In this document: positions 8,474 to 17,580 of the stretch, in pieces
Layout: each line of letters begins with the position of its first letter
Numbering within the stretch: position 1 is the stretch's first letter
NCBI GenBank assembly: GCA_032027085.1
Contig: JAVSMS010000001.1
Span: 4,751,730-4,815,729 of the forward strand
From: Pseudorhodoplanes sp.
Lineage (GTDB): Bacteria > Pseudomonadota > Alphaproteobacteria > Rhizobiales > Xanthobacteraceae
Length of the DNA: 64,000 bases
Direction: 5' to 3'
The notes under the pieces: model-generated
The model's database searches: none
Seen by the model: only the letters and a program-made list of their open reading frames with translations
Told to the model about the DNA's origin: nothing
Program-made: the position numbers and the translations under genes

Positions 8474-10378
8474 CTAGGATTGTTGGGCGCTGCGGACAAG
8501 CCCGCTCTCCGCAGCCCCTCTATTCTCGGCGGTCCCGACACGGCCAAAGGCACGGCCGTGCAGCGCCCGCAGGGCATTGAGAATGACTGCAACATCGATA
8601 ACCTCCTGGAACAGCGCGCCTTCGACCGGCGTCAGATAGCCGAAAGCGGCCGCCACCATGCCCCCAACAGACAATCCGATCCCGGCCACCACGCTCTCAA
8701 GGGCAATCCGGCGTGACCGGCGCGCGATCGAAATGGCAGGCGCAATCCGGTCGACCTGATCGACCAGCAGCACCACGTCGGCAGCCTCGGCGGAAGCGGC
8801 GGCACCACGCGCCCCCATTGCCACGCCGACATCGGCCGCGGCGAGCGCCGGCGCGTCGTTGACGCCGTCCCCGACCATCATGACCGGACCTCTCTTGCGT
8901 TCCGACAGGACGGCGAGGACCTTCTGGTCAGGTGTGAGCTCGGCGCGGATCTGATCGATGTCGAGACCGTTCGCGACTGTCCGCGCCACGTCCTCGCGGT
9001 CGCCGGTTGCCAGCACGATGCGTTCGACGCCAAAGCCGCGCAGAGTCTCGAGTAATCCGGCCGCACCCGCCCGCAATTCATCAGCAAGGACGATTTCACC
9101 GGCCATCGCACCGTCGCAGGCGACCGAAACCGTGACCACCCCCGGAGTACTATGGCGCCTGGGCGGAGGGGCCGGCATGCCTTCCAGCTTCGCGGCCACA
9201 AAACGCCGCCCGCCGACCACAATGCGGCGTCCCTCGATCTCGCCTTCGACGCCCTCGCCAGGCGTTTCGGCAACATTGGTTGGCAATGCCAGCGAAAGGC
9301 CGCGCTCGCGCGCATGGGCCACCAATGCCTGCGCGATCACGTGCTTGGAGGCCTGGTCGAGCGAGGCCGCAAGGCGCAGCACGTCGTCGGCTGACAATTG
9401 GCCAGCTGTCCGCGCGGCTTTCACGCGCGCCTCACCGGAGGTGAGCGTGCCGGTCTTGTCGATGACGAATGAACGTACACGCGCCATCATCTCGAGCGCC
9501 CCGCCGCTCTTGACCAGGATTCCGTGGCGGGCCGCACGCGACAGACCGGCAACGATGGCAACCGGCACCGCCAGGATCAGCGGACAGGGTGTGGCGACGA
9601 CGAGGACAGCGACGGCGCGGATCGGATCGCCGGTGAAGAACCAGGCGCCGCCGGCAAGACCTATTGTCGCTGCCAGAAAAACCATAGCGAAACGGTCTGC
9701 AAGCCGCACCATCGGCGCGCGCGAGCGCTGCGCCGCCTCAACGAGCCGCACGATAGCTGCATACGTGCTTTCCGCCGCGCGCCGGGACACCGCAAGATCG
9801 AAGATTTCCCCGACATTGGTCACGCCGCTCAGGACGGCATCGCCCGACTGCAACTGCACCGGCAAGGATTCTCCGGTCAGCGCCGACTGATCGAGCACCG
9901 CAAGGCCGTTCGCAACTTGCCCGTCGACTGGCACAACATCGCCGCGCCGGATCAAGAGACGATCGCCTGGCACGATCGTATCGATGGCGGCTTCCTCAAG
10001 TACGCCTTCCCGGTAACGCACAGCCCTGCGCGGCACGCGTTCCAGCAAGGCCGACATTTCGCGTCGGGCCCGCCCTTCTGCGAAGCTTTCGAGATACTGC
10101 CCACCGGCATACATCAGCGCCACGATGGCGGCGGCCAGATTCTCGCCGAAGGCGAGCGCTGCGCTCATCGAGAGCGCGGCCACGATATCCAGTCCGAATT
10201 TTCCGGCCCGCAAGCTGGTCCAGATTTCGGCGATCAACGCCATCAGAACCGGGACGGCCGCAGCCGCCCAGATAGGACCAGACCATTCGCCGGCCCCAAA
10301 GACGTGCGCTGCAAATCCCGCCACAAGTCCCGCAAGCGGCACGACCATCAGTACGGCGCGAAGCGGAACGGCGGTCAT
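8474..10378 (-). CDS. P1B-type metal-transporting ATPase with TPC motif
   Basis: A 634-residue heavy-metal P-type ATPase. Visible elements are LDQSALTGESLPV (actuator), ATPCPLILAVP (transmembrane metal site), VIDKTGTLTSG (phosphorylated Asp) and GDGVNDAPALAAADVGVAMG (hinge). The metal motif is TPC, not the CPC of copper or zinc pumps; TPC enzymes form a separate, less studied P1B subgroup. There is no N-terminal metal-binding domain, and the usual HP dipeptide is HV (SKHVIAQAL). I chose ATG 10378. It sits between ilvH and ilvC, an unusual place. Ion specificity is unknown. Confidence 0.9.
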   Translation of the reverse strand: MTAVPLRAVLMVVPLAGLVAGFAAHVFGAGEWSGPIWAAAAVPVLMALIAEIWTSLRAGKFGLDIVAALSMSAALAFGENLAAAIVALMYAGGQYLESFAEGRARREMSALLERVPRRAVRYREGVLEEAAIDTIVPGDRLLIRRGDVVPVDGQVANGLAVLDQSALTGESLPVQLQSGDAVLSGVTNVGEIFDLAVSRRAAESTYAAIVRLVEAAQRSRAPMVRLADRFAMVFLAATIGLAGGAWFFTGDPIRAVAVLVVATPCPLILAVPVAIVAGLSRAARHGILVKSGGALEMMARVRSFVIDKTGTLTSGEARVKAARTAGQLSADDVLRLAASLDQASKHVIAQALVAHARERGLSLALPTNVAETPGEGVEGEIEGRRIVVGGRRFVAAKLEGMPAPPPRRHSTPGVVTVSVACDGAMAGEIVLADELRAGAAGLLETLRGFGVERIVLATGDREDVARTVANGLDIDQIRAELTPDQKVLAVLSERKRGPVMMVGDGVNDAPALAAADVGVAMGARGAAASAEAADVVLLVDQVDRIAPAISIARRSRRIALESVVAGIGLSVGGMVAAAFGYLTPVEGALFQEVIDVAVILNALRALHGRAFGRVGTAENRGAAESGLVRSAQQS

Positions 10379-10439
10379 GCCGGCGAACAAAACTCGTTAT
10401 TGTGACGCATCGAACGACACGGCGCGGGAGCGGGCATCT

Positions 10440-10985
10440 CTACATGGCGTCCGGGCCGCGACTGATAGCGACGACGCCGGTGCGCGCGACCTCGACGAGG
10501 CCCAGCGGCAGCATCAGACCGATGAACTGCTCGATCTTGTCGCTCTTGCCGGTGATCTCGAAGACGAAGCTTTCGGTCGTGGCGTCGATCACCCGGGCGC
10601 GGAATGCATCCGCCAGACGCAGGGCTTCGACCCTGTGGTCGCCCTTGCCCTTCACCTTGACCATCGCCAGTTCGCGCTCGAGCGACGTCACGCCGACCGT
10701 CAAGTCGACCACGCGGTGCACGGGAACGAGACGCTCGAGCTGATGCTGGATTTGCTCGATCACCATCGGCGTGCCGCGTGTCACGATGGTGATGCGTGAG
10801 ACGTGCTTCTGGTGCTCGGTCTCCGACACCGTCAGCGAGTCGATATTGTAGCCGCGGCCGGAAAACAGGCCAATCACGCGCGCCAGAACGCCCGGCTCGT
10901 TGTCGACCAGCACAGAAAGCGTGTGCGTCTCGACGCCCTGCGCGGCGGGCGCTGCGGGATAGTGTGATGTCGATGGAGCGTTCAC
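10440..10985 (-). CDS. ilvH: acetolactate synthase small (regulatory) subunit
   Basis: A 181-residue regulatory subunit of acetolactate synthase. The N-terminal ACT domain HTLSVLVDNEPGVLARVIGL is at about residues 21-40, and GRGYNIDSLTVSETE binds the feedback inhibitor valine in this family. It associates with IlvB, whose gene ends 103 nt upstream, with a palindromic repeat in the gap. The same attenuated transcript as ilvB probably covers it. Confidence 0.97.
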   Translation of the reverse strand: MNAPSTSHYPAAPAAQGVETHTLSVLVDNEPGVLARVIGLFSGRGYNIDSLTVSETEHQKHVSRITIVTRGTPMVIEQIQHQLERLVPVHRVVDLTVGVTSLERELAMVKVKGKGDHRVEALRLADAFRARVIDATTESFVFEITGKSDKIEQFIGLMLPLGLVEVARTGVVAISRGPDAM

Positions 10986-11008
10986 GATATTACCCTTTGC
11001 TCTTTATA

Positions 11009-11082
11009 GTCATGCGCGGGCTGACCCGCGCATCCATCTGTTTCGCAAAACGATGGATTGCCGGGTCAAGCCCGGCAATGAC
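11009..11082. repeat. interspersed palindromic element (copy A) between ilvB and ilvH
   Basis: Two nested palindromes: CATGCGCGGGCTGACCCGCG then ATTGCCGGGTCAAGCCCGGC, linked by CATCCATC and CGATGGAT that also pair. The second palindrome recurs near 44,800 and 47,160, and related forms lie inside the helicase gene at 35.1-35.4 kb. It is a REP/BIME-like dispersed element and could stabilise or attenuate the ilvB-ilvH message. Confidence 0.85.
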
Positions 11083-11088
11083 ACTTGA

Positions 11089-12849
11089 TTACACCATCAC
11101 CTTGCCTTCTTCGGTGATCGCCTCGTCGAGGCTTTCGGCGGCGTCGCCCAGGATCATCTCGTTATGTGCGCGGCCCGACGGGATCATCGGGAAGCAATTC
11201 TCGCTCTGGTCGACCACGCAGTCGAAGATCACCGGCTTGTCGACATCGATCATTTCCCTGATCGCGTGATCGAGATCGCCCGGCTTGCTGCAGCGGATGC
11301 CGACCGCGTGATAGGCCTCAGCGAGCTTCACGAAATCCGGCAAGGCCTCCGAATAGCTCTCCGAGTAACGGCCGCCATGCAGCAATTCCTGCCACTGGCG
11401 CACCATGCCCATATACTGGTTGTTCAAGATGAAAATCTTGATCGGCAACCGATACTGCACCGCAGTCGAGATTTCCTGCATGGTCATCAGCACCGAGGCT
11501 TCGCCGGCGATGTCGATGACAAGCGAATCCGGATGCGCCATCTGCACGCCGACCGCCGCCGGCAGGCCATAACCCATCGTTCCAAGACCACCAGAGGTCA
11601 TCCAGCGGTTCGGTTCCTGGAACTGATAGAATTGCGCCGCCCACATCTGGTGCTGACCAACTTCGGTCGTGATGTAAGTGTCTTTGTCTTTCGTCAGCTC
11701 GAACAGACGCTGTATCGCATATTGCGGCTTGATCAACTCGTTTGAGGCTCGATAGCTGAGCGACTTGCGGGCGCGCCACTTTTCGATCTGCTTCCACCAA
11801 TCCTGCAGCGACTTTTTGTCCGGCTGCGCGTTGGTGCCGCGCCAGATGCGGATCATGTCATCCAGCACATGCGCACAATCGCCGACAATGCCGATATCGA
11901 CCTTGACGTTCTTGTTGATCGACGACGGATCGATGTCGACATGGATCTTCTTGGAGTTGGGCGCGAACGCGTCGAGCCGGCCAGTGATGCGGTCGTCGAA
12001 GCGCGCGCCGATGCAGATCATCACGTCGCAATCATGCATCGCCCAATTCGCTTCATAGGTGCCGTGCATGCCAAGCATGCCGAGCCATTGCGGATCAATG
12101 GCGGGATAAGCCCCGAGGCCCATCAACGTGGACGTGATCGGATAGCCGGTCAGCTTCACCAGTTCCCGCAGGAGATGGGTCGCTTCATTGCCCGAATTGA
12201 CGACGCCGCCGCCCGTGTAAAAGACCGGACGCTTGGCCTTCGCCATCAATTCGACAGCCGCCTTGATCTTGTCCATGTCGCCCTTGAGCTTCGGCGTATA
12301 GGTTTTGTGCTTGATGTTGGTCGGTCCGGAATACATGCCCTTCGCGAACTGGATGTCCTTGGGGATGTCGATGACGACTGGACCGGGGCGCCCGGTCGCG
12401 GCGACATAGAACGCCTCGTGCAGCACGCGCGGCAGGTCGGCAATGCTCTTCACGAGATAATTGTGCTTGGTGCAGGGCCGCGTGATGCCGACGGTGTCGC
12501 ATTCCTGAAACGCGTCATTGCCGATCAGATGCGTCGGCACCTGCCCGGTGATGCAGACCAGCGGAATGGAATCCATCAAGGCGTCGGTCAGGCCGGTCAC
12601 CGCATTGGTGGCGCCGGGACCTGAAGTCACGAGCACGCAGCCGATCTTGCCGGTGGAACGCGCATAGCCCTCGGCGGCGTGAACCGCCCCCTGCTCATGC
12701 CGCACAAGGATATGGCGCACCTTCTCCTGCTGAAACAGCGCGTCGTAGATCGGAAGCACCGCGCCGCCGGGGTAGCCAAAAATGTGTTTGACGCCCTGAT
12801 CGGCAAGCGCCTCGATGACCATCTCGGCCCCGGTCATTTCCTTGCTCAT
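11089..12849 (-). CDS. ilvB: acetolactate synthase large (catalytic) subunit
   Basis: A 586-residue thiamine-diphosphate enzyme making acetolactate from pyruvate, the first common step for valine and leucine. It shows KHIFGYPGGAVLPIYDAL, the catalytic Glu in VRHEQGAVHAAEGYARSTG and the cofactor segment DIAGEASVLMTMQE with NNQYMGMVRQWQ. The cofactor motif is GEA where E. coli has GDG, which I believe is common in this lineage. GGAG lies seven nt before ATG 12849. Upstream are a leader peptide and a terminator, so transcription is controlled by branched-chain aminoacyl-tRNA levels. Confidence 0.98.
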   Translation of the reverse strand: MSKEMTGAEMVIEALADQGVKHIFGYPGGAVLPIYDALFQQEKVRHILVRHEQGAVHAAEGYARSTGKIGCVLVTSGPGATNAVTGLTDALMDSIPLVCITGQVPTHLIGNDAFQECDTVGITRPCTKHNYLVKSIADLPRVLHEAFYVAATGRPGPVVIDIPKDIQFAKGMYSGPTNIKHKTYTPKLKGDMDKIKAAVELMAKAKRPVFYTGGGVVNSGNEATHLLRELVKLTGYPITSTLMGLGAYPAIDPQWLGMLGMHGTYEANWAMHDCDVMICIGARFDDRITGRLDAFAPNSKKIHVDIDPSSINKNVKVDIGIVGDCAHVLDDMIRIWRGTNAQPDKKSLQDWWKQIEKWRARKSLSYRASNELIKPQYAIQRLFELTKDKDTYITTEVGQHQMWAAQFYQFQEPNRWMTSGGLGTMGYGLPAAVGVQMAHPDSLVIDIAGEASVLMTMQEISTAVQYRLPIKIFILNNQYMGMVRQWQELLHGGRYSESYSEALPDFVKLAEAYHAVGIRCSKPGDLDHAIREMIDVDKPVIFDCVVDQSENCFPMIPSGRAHNEMILGDAAESLDEAITEEGKVMV

Positions 12850-12908
12850 GCTCTGCTCCACTCGAACGCGTATGCGTCTTTAAAGGGTTTCAGGTGTGCT
12901 CCGGAATC

Positions 12909-12930
12909 AAAAAGGGTCCCGAAGGACCCT
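12909..12930 (-). terminator. ilvB attenuator terminator
   Basis: On the minus strand AGGGTCC-TTCG-GGACCCT is followed directly by TTTTT: a seven-bp GC-rich stem with a UUCG tetraloop and a U-run, a perfect intrinsic terminator. It lies after the leader peptide stop (12957) and before ilvB, as required of an attenuator. Confidence 0.92.
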
Positions 12931-12950
12931 GTCAGCGCACCGCCTCACGC

Positions 12951-12966
12951 GGGTGATCAGTCACCC
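12951..12966 (-). promoter_or_regulatory. ilvB leader pause hairpin
   Basis: GGGTGA and TCACCC (16 nt in all, 4-nt loop) form a hairpin that overlaps the last codons and stop of the leader peptide. In attenuators this position corresponds to the 1:2 pause stem, whose opening by a stalled ribosome lets the antiterminator form. Confidence 0.6.
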
Positions 12967-13016
12967 ACGGCGATGCGCCCTCCTACTACGATCAGCGAAA
13001 TAAAATTGCGTAGCAT
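12957..13016 (-). CDS. ilvB leader peptide
   Basis: A 19-codon frame, MLRNFISLIVVGGRIAVGD, opens about 23 nt after the predicted transcription start and ends 26 nt before the terminator stem. The core ISLIVV places Ile, Leu and Val codons together. Stalling there when any of the three charged tRNAs is scarce would prevent the terminator and switch on ilvB and ilvH. This agrees with attenuation described for branched-chain operons of proteobacteria. The peptide itself probably has no other role. Confidence 0.88.
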   Translation of the reverse strand: MLRNFISLIVVGGRIAVGD

Positions 13017-13045
13017 TGGTCTATCCGGAACGAAGATTTCGCTCG

Positions 13046-13074
13046 TCTATATCGCCCCTTTCCGGGGCGGTCAA
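13046..13074 (-). promoter_or_regulatory. ilvB promoter
   Basis: TTGACC (13069-13074), a 17-nt spacer and TATAGA (13046-13051) on the minus strand make a near-consensus sigma-70-type promoter. The spacer is an inverted repeat, GCCCC-GGAAA-GGGGC, which may be an operator. Transcription would start near 13039, just before the leader peptide. Confidence 0.8.
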
Positions 13075-13157
13075 GCAGTCCAATGAATTTCAGTCAGGGC
13101 AGTGTATCGCTAATATTGCGGCCGGCAACTGAGGATATTCCGGGGTCGGGAGGCCAT

Positions 13158-13484
13158 ATGCGAGCGATACAATTAATTTTGACAGCGATTGTCGGCATAA
13201 GCTTGTTGTCTACGCCCATTACGGCCCAGACGCCCCAGCCGACGCCGGCCGCATCCGCCCCTGCCAAGGAACCACTGCGGACGGTCGCCTGGAACAAGAT
13301 CGCGGGCAACTGGAAGCGTTTCAAGGGCAGCATCAAGCAGCGATGGGGCAAGCTGACCAAAAACGAGATCGCACAAGCCCAGGGCCGGCGCGAGGCACTG
13401 AACGGCTTCATCCAGGCCCGCTACGGGATCGATCGGGAAGCCGCAGATCGCCAGATCGACGAGTGGCTGAAGACGGTGAAGTGA
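13158..13484 (+). CDS. exported CsbD-like protein
   Basis: A 108-residue protein starting at ATG 13158 behind GGGAGGCC. A signal peptide of about 25 residues (MRAIQLILTAIVGISLLSTP) is followed by a Pro/Ala linker and a CsbD-type helical domain. The domain is recognised by WNKIAGNWKRFKGSIKQRWG-like spacing, then KLTKNEIAQAQGRREALNGF. Cytosolic CsbD proteins are general-stress proteins of unknown function; here the domain is exported. It is transcribed divergently from ilvB across a 140-nt region. Confidence 0.75.
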   Translation: MRAIQLILTAIVGISLLSTPITAQTPQPTPAASAPAKEPLRTVAWNKIAGNWKRFKGSIKQRWGKLTKNEIAQAQGRREALNGFIQARYGIDREAADRQIDEWLKTVK

Positions 13485-13554
13485 GCCGACCCCCTTCAGG
13501 CCATCTTCTGGCGCCTCCTGGTCTTGCTGCGTCAGACGCGGCAACAACAGCAAC

Positions 13555-13758
13555 ACGGTTGACCGCGCCGCTATTCTGGACGCGCAAGCTCGTCGGCGAG
13601 ACGCGCAGGCGCTAGCCGATCTCGCCGATACGGCACGCCGTCTGCGGCTTGAGGCGATGATCGTGTTGCTGACCGTGATCGAGGTCCTGTTCACCTCGTA
13701 TGCATTCTTCATCGAGCCGATCATGTGGCGGGATGAACCGCGGCCAAGGCCGCGTTGA
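13555..13758 (+). pseudogene. possible gene remnant with one hydrophobic helix
   Basis: This open stretch encodes RLRLEAMIVLLTVIEVLFTS and ends in TGA inside the 3' end of miaA. No start codon lies in frame after the preceding stop. The single C-terminal helix after a basic stretch resembles the tail of larger membrane-anchored proteins (RMD1/YagE-like tails come to mind), so it may be the last piece of a deleted gene. It could also be chance. Confidence 0.25.
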
Positions 13759-14671
13759 GGTGGTCGGAAGCGGCGGCGGGATCGACCCATAGCCAGTCCG
13801 GCATCTGGTTGCGGAACCACGTCACCTGCCGCTTCGCATAGCGCCGCGTGTCCATCTTGCCGCCCGCGGCGGCCGCTTCGAGCGAGATTTCGCCACGCAG
13901 ATGTCTGCGCAGCCAGGGCACGCCATGCGCCTTCATGGCCGGCAGATTCTCCGGCAGGTTGCGCGCGTCGAGCGCCCTCACCTCCTCAACCGCGCCGGCT
14001 TCGAGCATCAGATCAAACCGCTTCTCAATGCGCAGCTTCAGTTCCTCGCGGTTAGGCGTCAGAAAAATCTTGATTGCGCGCTCAGGCGCGATGAGCGCAG
14101 GCATGTCCTCCCGGTGCCAGTCGGACATCGTGCGGCCGGTCGCTTCAACCACTTCCAGTGCGCGCAAGATACGTGAACGATCACGCGGCATGATGCGCCC
14201 GGCGCTTTCCGCATCGCGGCACTGCAATTGCGCATGCAACGTCGCGACGCCTTCCGCTTCCAGGCGCGCTCGCAACCCCGCCCTGATCGCGGGGTCGATC
14301 GGTGGAATGGCTGCGAGTCCGGTTGTCAGTGCCATGAAGTAGAGGCCGGTGCCGCCGACCAAAACCGGCATCCGCCCGGCAGCCCTGACCTCCTGCAAAA
14401 CGTTTCGAACATCGCCAAGCCAGCGCCCGACCGAATAATTCTCGGCGGCATCGACGTGGCCATAGAGGCGGTGCGGGACACGCTTCTCTTCCTCGGGCGT
14501 AGGGCGCGCGGTGATGATGCGGAGGTCGCGGTAGACCTGCATCGAATCGGCATTGATGACGACGCCGTTCAGCCGCTCCGCCAATTCCAGCGCCACGGCG
14601 GACTTGCCGCTGGCGGTCGGCCCTGCAATAAGCACCGCGTCTGCACGCCCCTCCTTGCCCCGATTGCTCAT
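13721..14671 (-). CDS. miaA: tRNA dimethylallyltransferase
   Basis: A 316-residue enzyme that transfers dimethylallyl to A37 of tRNAs reading UNN codons. The P-loop is [20 protein letters not shown], followed by [31 protein letters not shown] and [14 protein letters not shown] are also typical. The ATG at 14671 begins MSNRGKEG. An upstream in-frame continuation exists but runs antisense through serB and has no family similarity, so it is not part of the gene. The serB start on the other strand is only three bases away. Confidence 0.96.
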   Translation of the reverse strand: MSNRGKEGRADAVLIAGPTASGKSAVALELAERLNGVVINADSMQVYRDLRIITARPTPEEEKRVPHRLYGHVDAAENYSVGRWLGDVRNVLQEVRAAGRMPVLVGGTGLYFMALTTGLAAIPPIDPAIRAGLRARLEAEGVATLHAQLQCRDAESAGRIMPRDRSRILRALEVVEATGRTMSDWHREDMPALIAPERAIKIFLTPNREELKLRIEKRFDLMLEAGAVEEVRALDARNLPENLPAMKAHGVPWLRRHLRGEISLEAAAAGGKMDTRRYAKRQVTWFRNQMPDWLWVDPAAASDHLNAALAAVHPAT

Positions 14672-14674
14672 TGC

Positions 14675-15574
14675 ATGACTCACGTTGCGACCCTGATCGC
14701 CAATCCGGCAACATCCATACTCCGCGATGACATCCTGGCGCGGGCGCACACCGCCCTCCCAGGCGCTGCGGCCGCGCTCTGGCTGGACCATGGTATCGCC
14801 GCCGACATCCCCTTTACCCCGGAAGCCGGCGCAGACCAACGTCAACTCGCCGACGGCATTCGCTCCGCGCTCTCTGGTGCGAAAATCGATGTCGTGGTGC
14901 AGCCTGCAATTCGCCGGCGCAAGAAGCTGTTCGTGGCTGACATGGATTCCACCATGATCGGCCAGGAATGCATTGACGAACTCGCCGATCTCGTCGGGCT
15001 CAAGGCGCATGTATCGGCGATCACAGAGCGCGCCATGCGGGGCGAAATCGCCTTTGAACCCGCCTTGCGCGAGCGGGTCGCGCTGCTCAAAGGCCTGCCG
15101 GAAACCGTGGTCAATGAGGTGATCGAAAACCGCATCACCCTGAACCCTGGCGCCCAAACCCTGGTCGAGACTATGAAGCGGAACGGCGCGCATACGTGTC
15201 TCGTATCCGGCGGCTTTTCGTTATTCACGCAGCGGATTGCCTGCATGATCGGGTTCGATGAGAATCATGCCAACACCTTGCTGATCAAGGACGGCAAGAT
15301 GACCGGCGAGGTCGATGAGCCGATCCTTGGCCGCGAGGCCAAGCTCGACACGCTGCTCGAACTCGCGCGCTATCTGCAGGTGCCGCTGGAGGAAACGCTC
15401 GCGATCGGCGACGGGGCCAACGATCTTGCCATGATCGAGCGCGCCGGTCTCGGGATCGCCTATCACGCCAAGCCCGCTGTCGCCGCCGCCGCGCATGGAC
15501 GGATTGATCATGGCGACCTGACCGCCCTGCTTTACCTGCAGGGTTACAAGCGGAGCGAATTCGTCACTCCATAA
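14675..15574 (+). CDS. serB: phosphoserine phosphatase
   Basis: A 299-residue HAD-family phosphatase making L-serine from O-phosphoserine. It has the nucleophile motif [18 protein letters not shown], the Ser motif [14 protein letters not shown], and the lysine and acid motif [18 protein letters not shown]. The N-terminal part is the usual divergent ACT-like region. It starts at ATG 14675, divergently from miaA with three bases between start codons. Each gene's promoter must therefore lie inside the other or the transcripts be nearly leaderless. Confidence 0.96.
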   Translation: MTHVATLIANPATSILRDDILARAHTALPGAAAALWLDHGIAADIPFTPEAGADQRQLADGIRSALSGAKIDVVVQPAIRRRKKLFVADMDSTMIGQECIDELADLVGLKAHVSAITERAMRGEIAFEPALRERVALLKGLPETVVNEVIENRITLNPGAQTLVETMKRNGAHTCLVSGGFSLFTQRIACMIGFDENHANTLLIKDGKMTGEVDEPILGREAKLDTLLELARYLQVPLEETLAIGDGANDLAMIERAGLGIAYHAKPAVAAAAHGRIDHGDLTALLYLQGYKRSEFVTP

Positions 15575-15592
15575 AAGGGGGCGATCAGCCCT

Positions 15593-15874
15593 TCAGACAC
15601 GGACGGGGGCTTTGCGTGGCGGACGAATGCGGCGCAAGACAGTCACCATGTCATGGCGGTCGCAGATGACAGCGCCGCGCCCGATCGCAAGCCGGCGCTC
15701 ATAGGCGGTCAGATCATAGTGAGGCAGGTCGGTCTTTGGCGGGCCCTGATAGGACGTCCGCTTGATGCCGAGCGCAGCCGCAAACCTATGGAGTTCACCG
15801 ATGTCGTCGGCGAGCAGATGGCACCATCGCAACCCATGACACGGCCATATCGCATCGTCGATATAGACCGCCAT
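15593..15874 (-). CDS. DUF4031 protein
   Basis: A 93-residue protein starting MAVYIDDAIWPCHGLRWCHL, followed by LADDIGELHRFAAALGIKRT and HYDLTAYERRLAIGRGA, which is the DUF4031 pattern. Function is unknown. The conserved Asp and His residues suggest a small metal or nucleotide-binding fold. It starts 16 nt after the degP stop and so belongs to the end of the hflKC-degP run. Confidence 0.75.
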   Translation of the reverse strand: MAVYIDDAIWPCHGLRWCHLLADDIGELHRFAAALGIKRTSYQGPPKTDLPHYDLTAYERRLAIGRGAVICDRHDMVTVLRRIRPPRKAPVRV

Positions 15875-15890
15875 GCGTGTCGCTGGAAGT

Positions 15891-17411
15891 TTACTGCAAG
15901 CTGAGCGCGACGAAGCGCAACTCGCCCGTCGCATTCGCGACCAGAAGCAGCGCTGATTTGCGTCCGTCCTTTTTCAGCTTGTCGATCTTCTTCTGGAAAT
16001 CGTCGGCATTGGCGACCGCTTCCTGAGCCACTTCCACAATCACGTCGCCGACCGACAGCCGCTTCTCGGCGGCGGGCGAGGAGGGATCGATCGCGGTGAT
16101 CACAACGCCTTTGATATTATTCTTGATCTTGTGCCGCTTGCGCAGCTCGTCGGAGATATTGGCGAGGTCGAGACCGAGCGCCTTCTTGACGACGGACTTT
16201 TCCTTGTCCTGCGGCGTGGTTGAGCGTGCCGAGGCCGGCTGCGGTTTCTCGCCGTCCTCGAGGCGGCCAAGCTTCACGGTCTTCCGGTGTTCCTTGCCCT
16301 TGCGGACAATGACGACTTCGACTTCCTTGCCGACGGCCGTGTCCGCGACGATACGCGGCAGATCGCGCATCGCTTTCACGTCCTTGCCGTCGAACTTCAC
16401 GACGACGTCGCCAGGTTCGATGCCGGCGGGCTTCGCCGGACCGCGGTCGTCAACGCCGGCAATCAAAGCGCCGCGCGCCGGTTTCAGGCCCAGCGTCTCG
16501 GCGATGTCGTCGGTCACTTCCTGGATGCGAACACCGAGCCAGCCGCGCCGGGTTTCACCAAATTCGCGCAACTGATCGATAACGCCGACAACGGTTTTTG
16601 AGGGAACCGCAAAGCCAATGCCGATCGATCCACCGGAGGGAGAGATGATCGCGGTGTTCACGCCGATGACTTCGCCCTGCAAATTGAACAGAGGACCACC
16701 CGAATTGCCGCGATTGATGGCGGCGTCAGTCTGGATGTAGTTGTCATAGGGGCCGGAATTGATATCGCGATTGCGCGCCGAAACGATGCCGGCCGAAACC
16801 GAGCCGCCGAGGCTGAACGGATTGCCGATGGCGACCACCCATTCGCCAAGACGCAGCTTGTCGGAATCGCCGAACTTCACGGCGGTCAACGGCTTCTCCG
16901 GCTTCACCCGCAGCAGCGCCAGATCGGTCTTTTGATCGCGGCCGACAATCTCCGCCTTCAGGCGGGACCCGTCATTGAATACAACGGTGACTTCATCGGC
17001 CTCGGCAACGACGTGATTGTTGGTGACGACAAGGCCGGCGGCATCAATGACAAAGCCGGAGCCCAGCGAATTCACGCGACGCGGACCGGGATTCTGGTTC
17101 TCGCCCTGCCCGCCCGGACCGCGCCGGTTCTTGAAAAACTCCTCGAAGAATTCCTCGAATGGCGATCCTGGCGGCACCTGCGGCGTCCGGTTCTCGCCGC
17201 GCTGGCCGTTCTGACCGGCATTCGGGCGTGCTTCGACCTTCTGCGAGGTGGAAATATTCACCACCGCGTCGATAACCGTTTCCGCGACATCGGCGATGCC
17301 CTCCGGACCGCGCGCGGCGGCCGGCGTGGCCAGCGTCAGCGCCATCACAGCCGCAACGGCCAGTACGGGGCGACGAAACGCTTCGACAGATCGAACAACG
17401 ACTGCGGACAT
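15891..17411 (-). CDS. degP: DegP/MucD-type periplasmic serine protease
   Basis: A 506-residue HtrA-family protease and chaperone. An N-terminal membrane or signal segment (RRPVLAVAAVMALTLATPAA) is followed by the trypsin-like domain. Catalytic His is in VVTNNHVVAEADEV, Asp in QKTDLALLRV and Ser in AAINRGNSGGPLFNLQG. Two PDZ domains follow, with LGVRIQEVTDDIAETLGL and LANISDELRKRHKIKNN regions. The Q-linker before the protease domain has a Gly/Pro/Asn/Arg-rich loop. ATG 17411 was chosen because the upstream extension lacks family likeness. It follows hflK-hflC-DUF2065, a conserved envelope quality-control set. Confidence 0.95.
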   Translation of the reverse strand: MSAVVVRSVEAFRRPVLAVAAVMALTLATPAAARGPEGIADVAETVIDAVVNISTSQKVEARPNAGQNGQRGENRTPQVPPGSPFEEFFEEFFKNRRGPGGQGENQNPGPRRVNSLGSGFVIDAAGLVVTNNHVVAEADEVTVVFNDGSRLKAEIVGRDQKTDLALLRVKPEKPLTAVKFGDSDKLRLGEWVVAIGNPFSLGGSVSAGIVSARNRDINSGPYDNYIQTDAAINRGNSGGPLFNLQGEVIGVNTAIISPSGGSIGIGFAVPSKTVVGVIDQLREFGETRRGWLGVRIQEVTDDIAETLGLKPARGALIAGVDDRGPAKPAGIEPGDVVVKFDGKDVKAMRDLPRIVADTAVGKEVEVVIVRKGKEHRKTVKLGRLEDGEKPQPASARSTTPQDKEKSVVKKALGLDLANISDELRKRHKIKNNIKGVVITAIDPSSPAAEKRLSVGDVIVEVAQEAVANADDFQKKIDKLKKDGRKSALLLVANATGELRFVALSLQ

Positions 17412-17580
17412 GGTCTTCAGATCTCCAAGGGCGCTCTTCCAGAGCGGCGGCTTTACGGCACACTGCCCCCCTCGCGGGGACGGTGCAAGGGTGCGGGCAA
17501 GCGCGCCAATTAGAGAACGGATTGGGGCGGAAAAGCGGCCCGGATTCGGAATTTTCGGCCGGTTCACAAAGCCGTGTGCT

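Noticed and set aside
13028-13060. EcfG (general stress) promoter before the CsbD-like gene
   Set aside because: GGAAC occurs at 13028 but no CGTT follows at 16-17 nt spacing.
14672-15193. N-terminal extension of miaA to 490 codons
   Set aside because: The added part is antisense to serB and carries no MiaA similarity; the real ATG is 14671.
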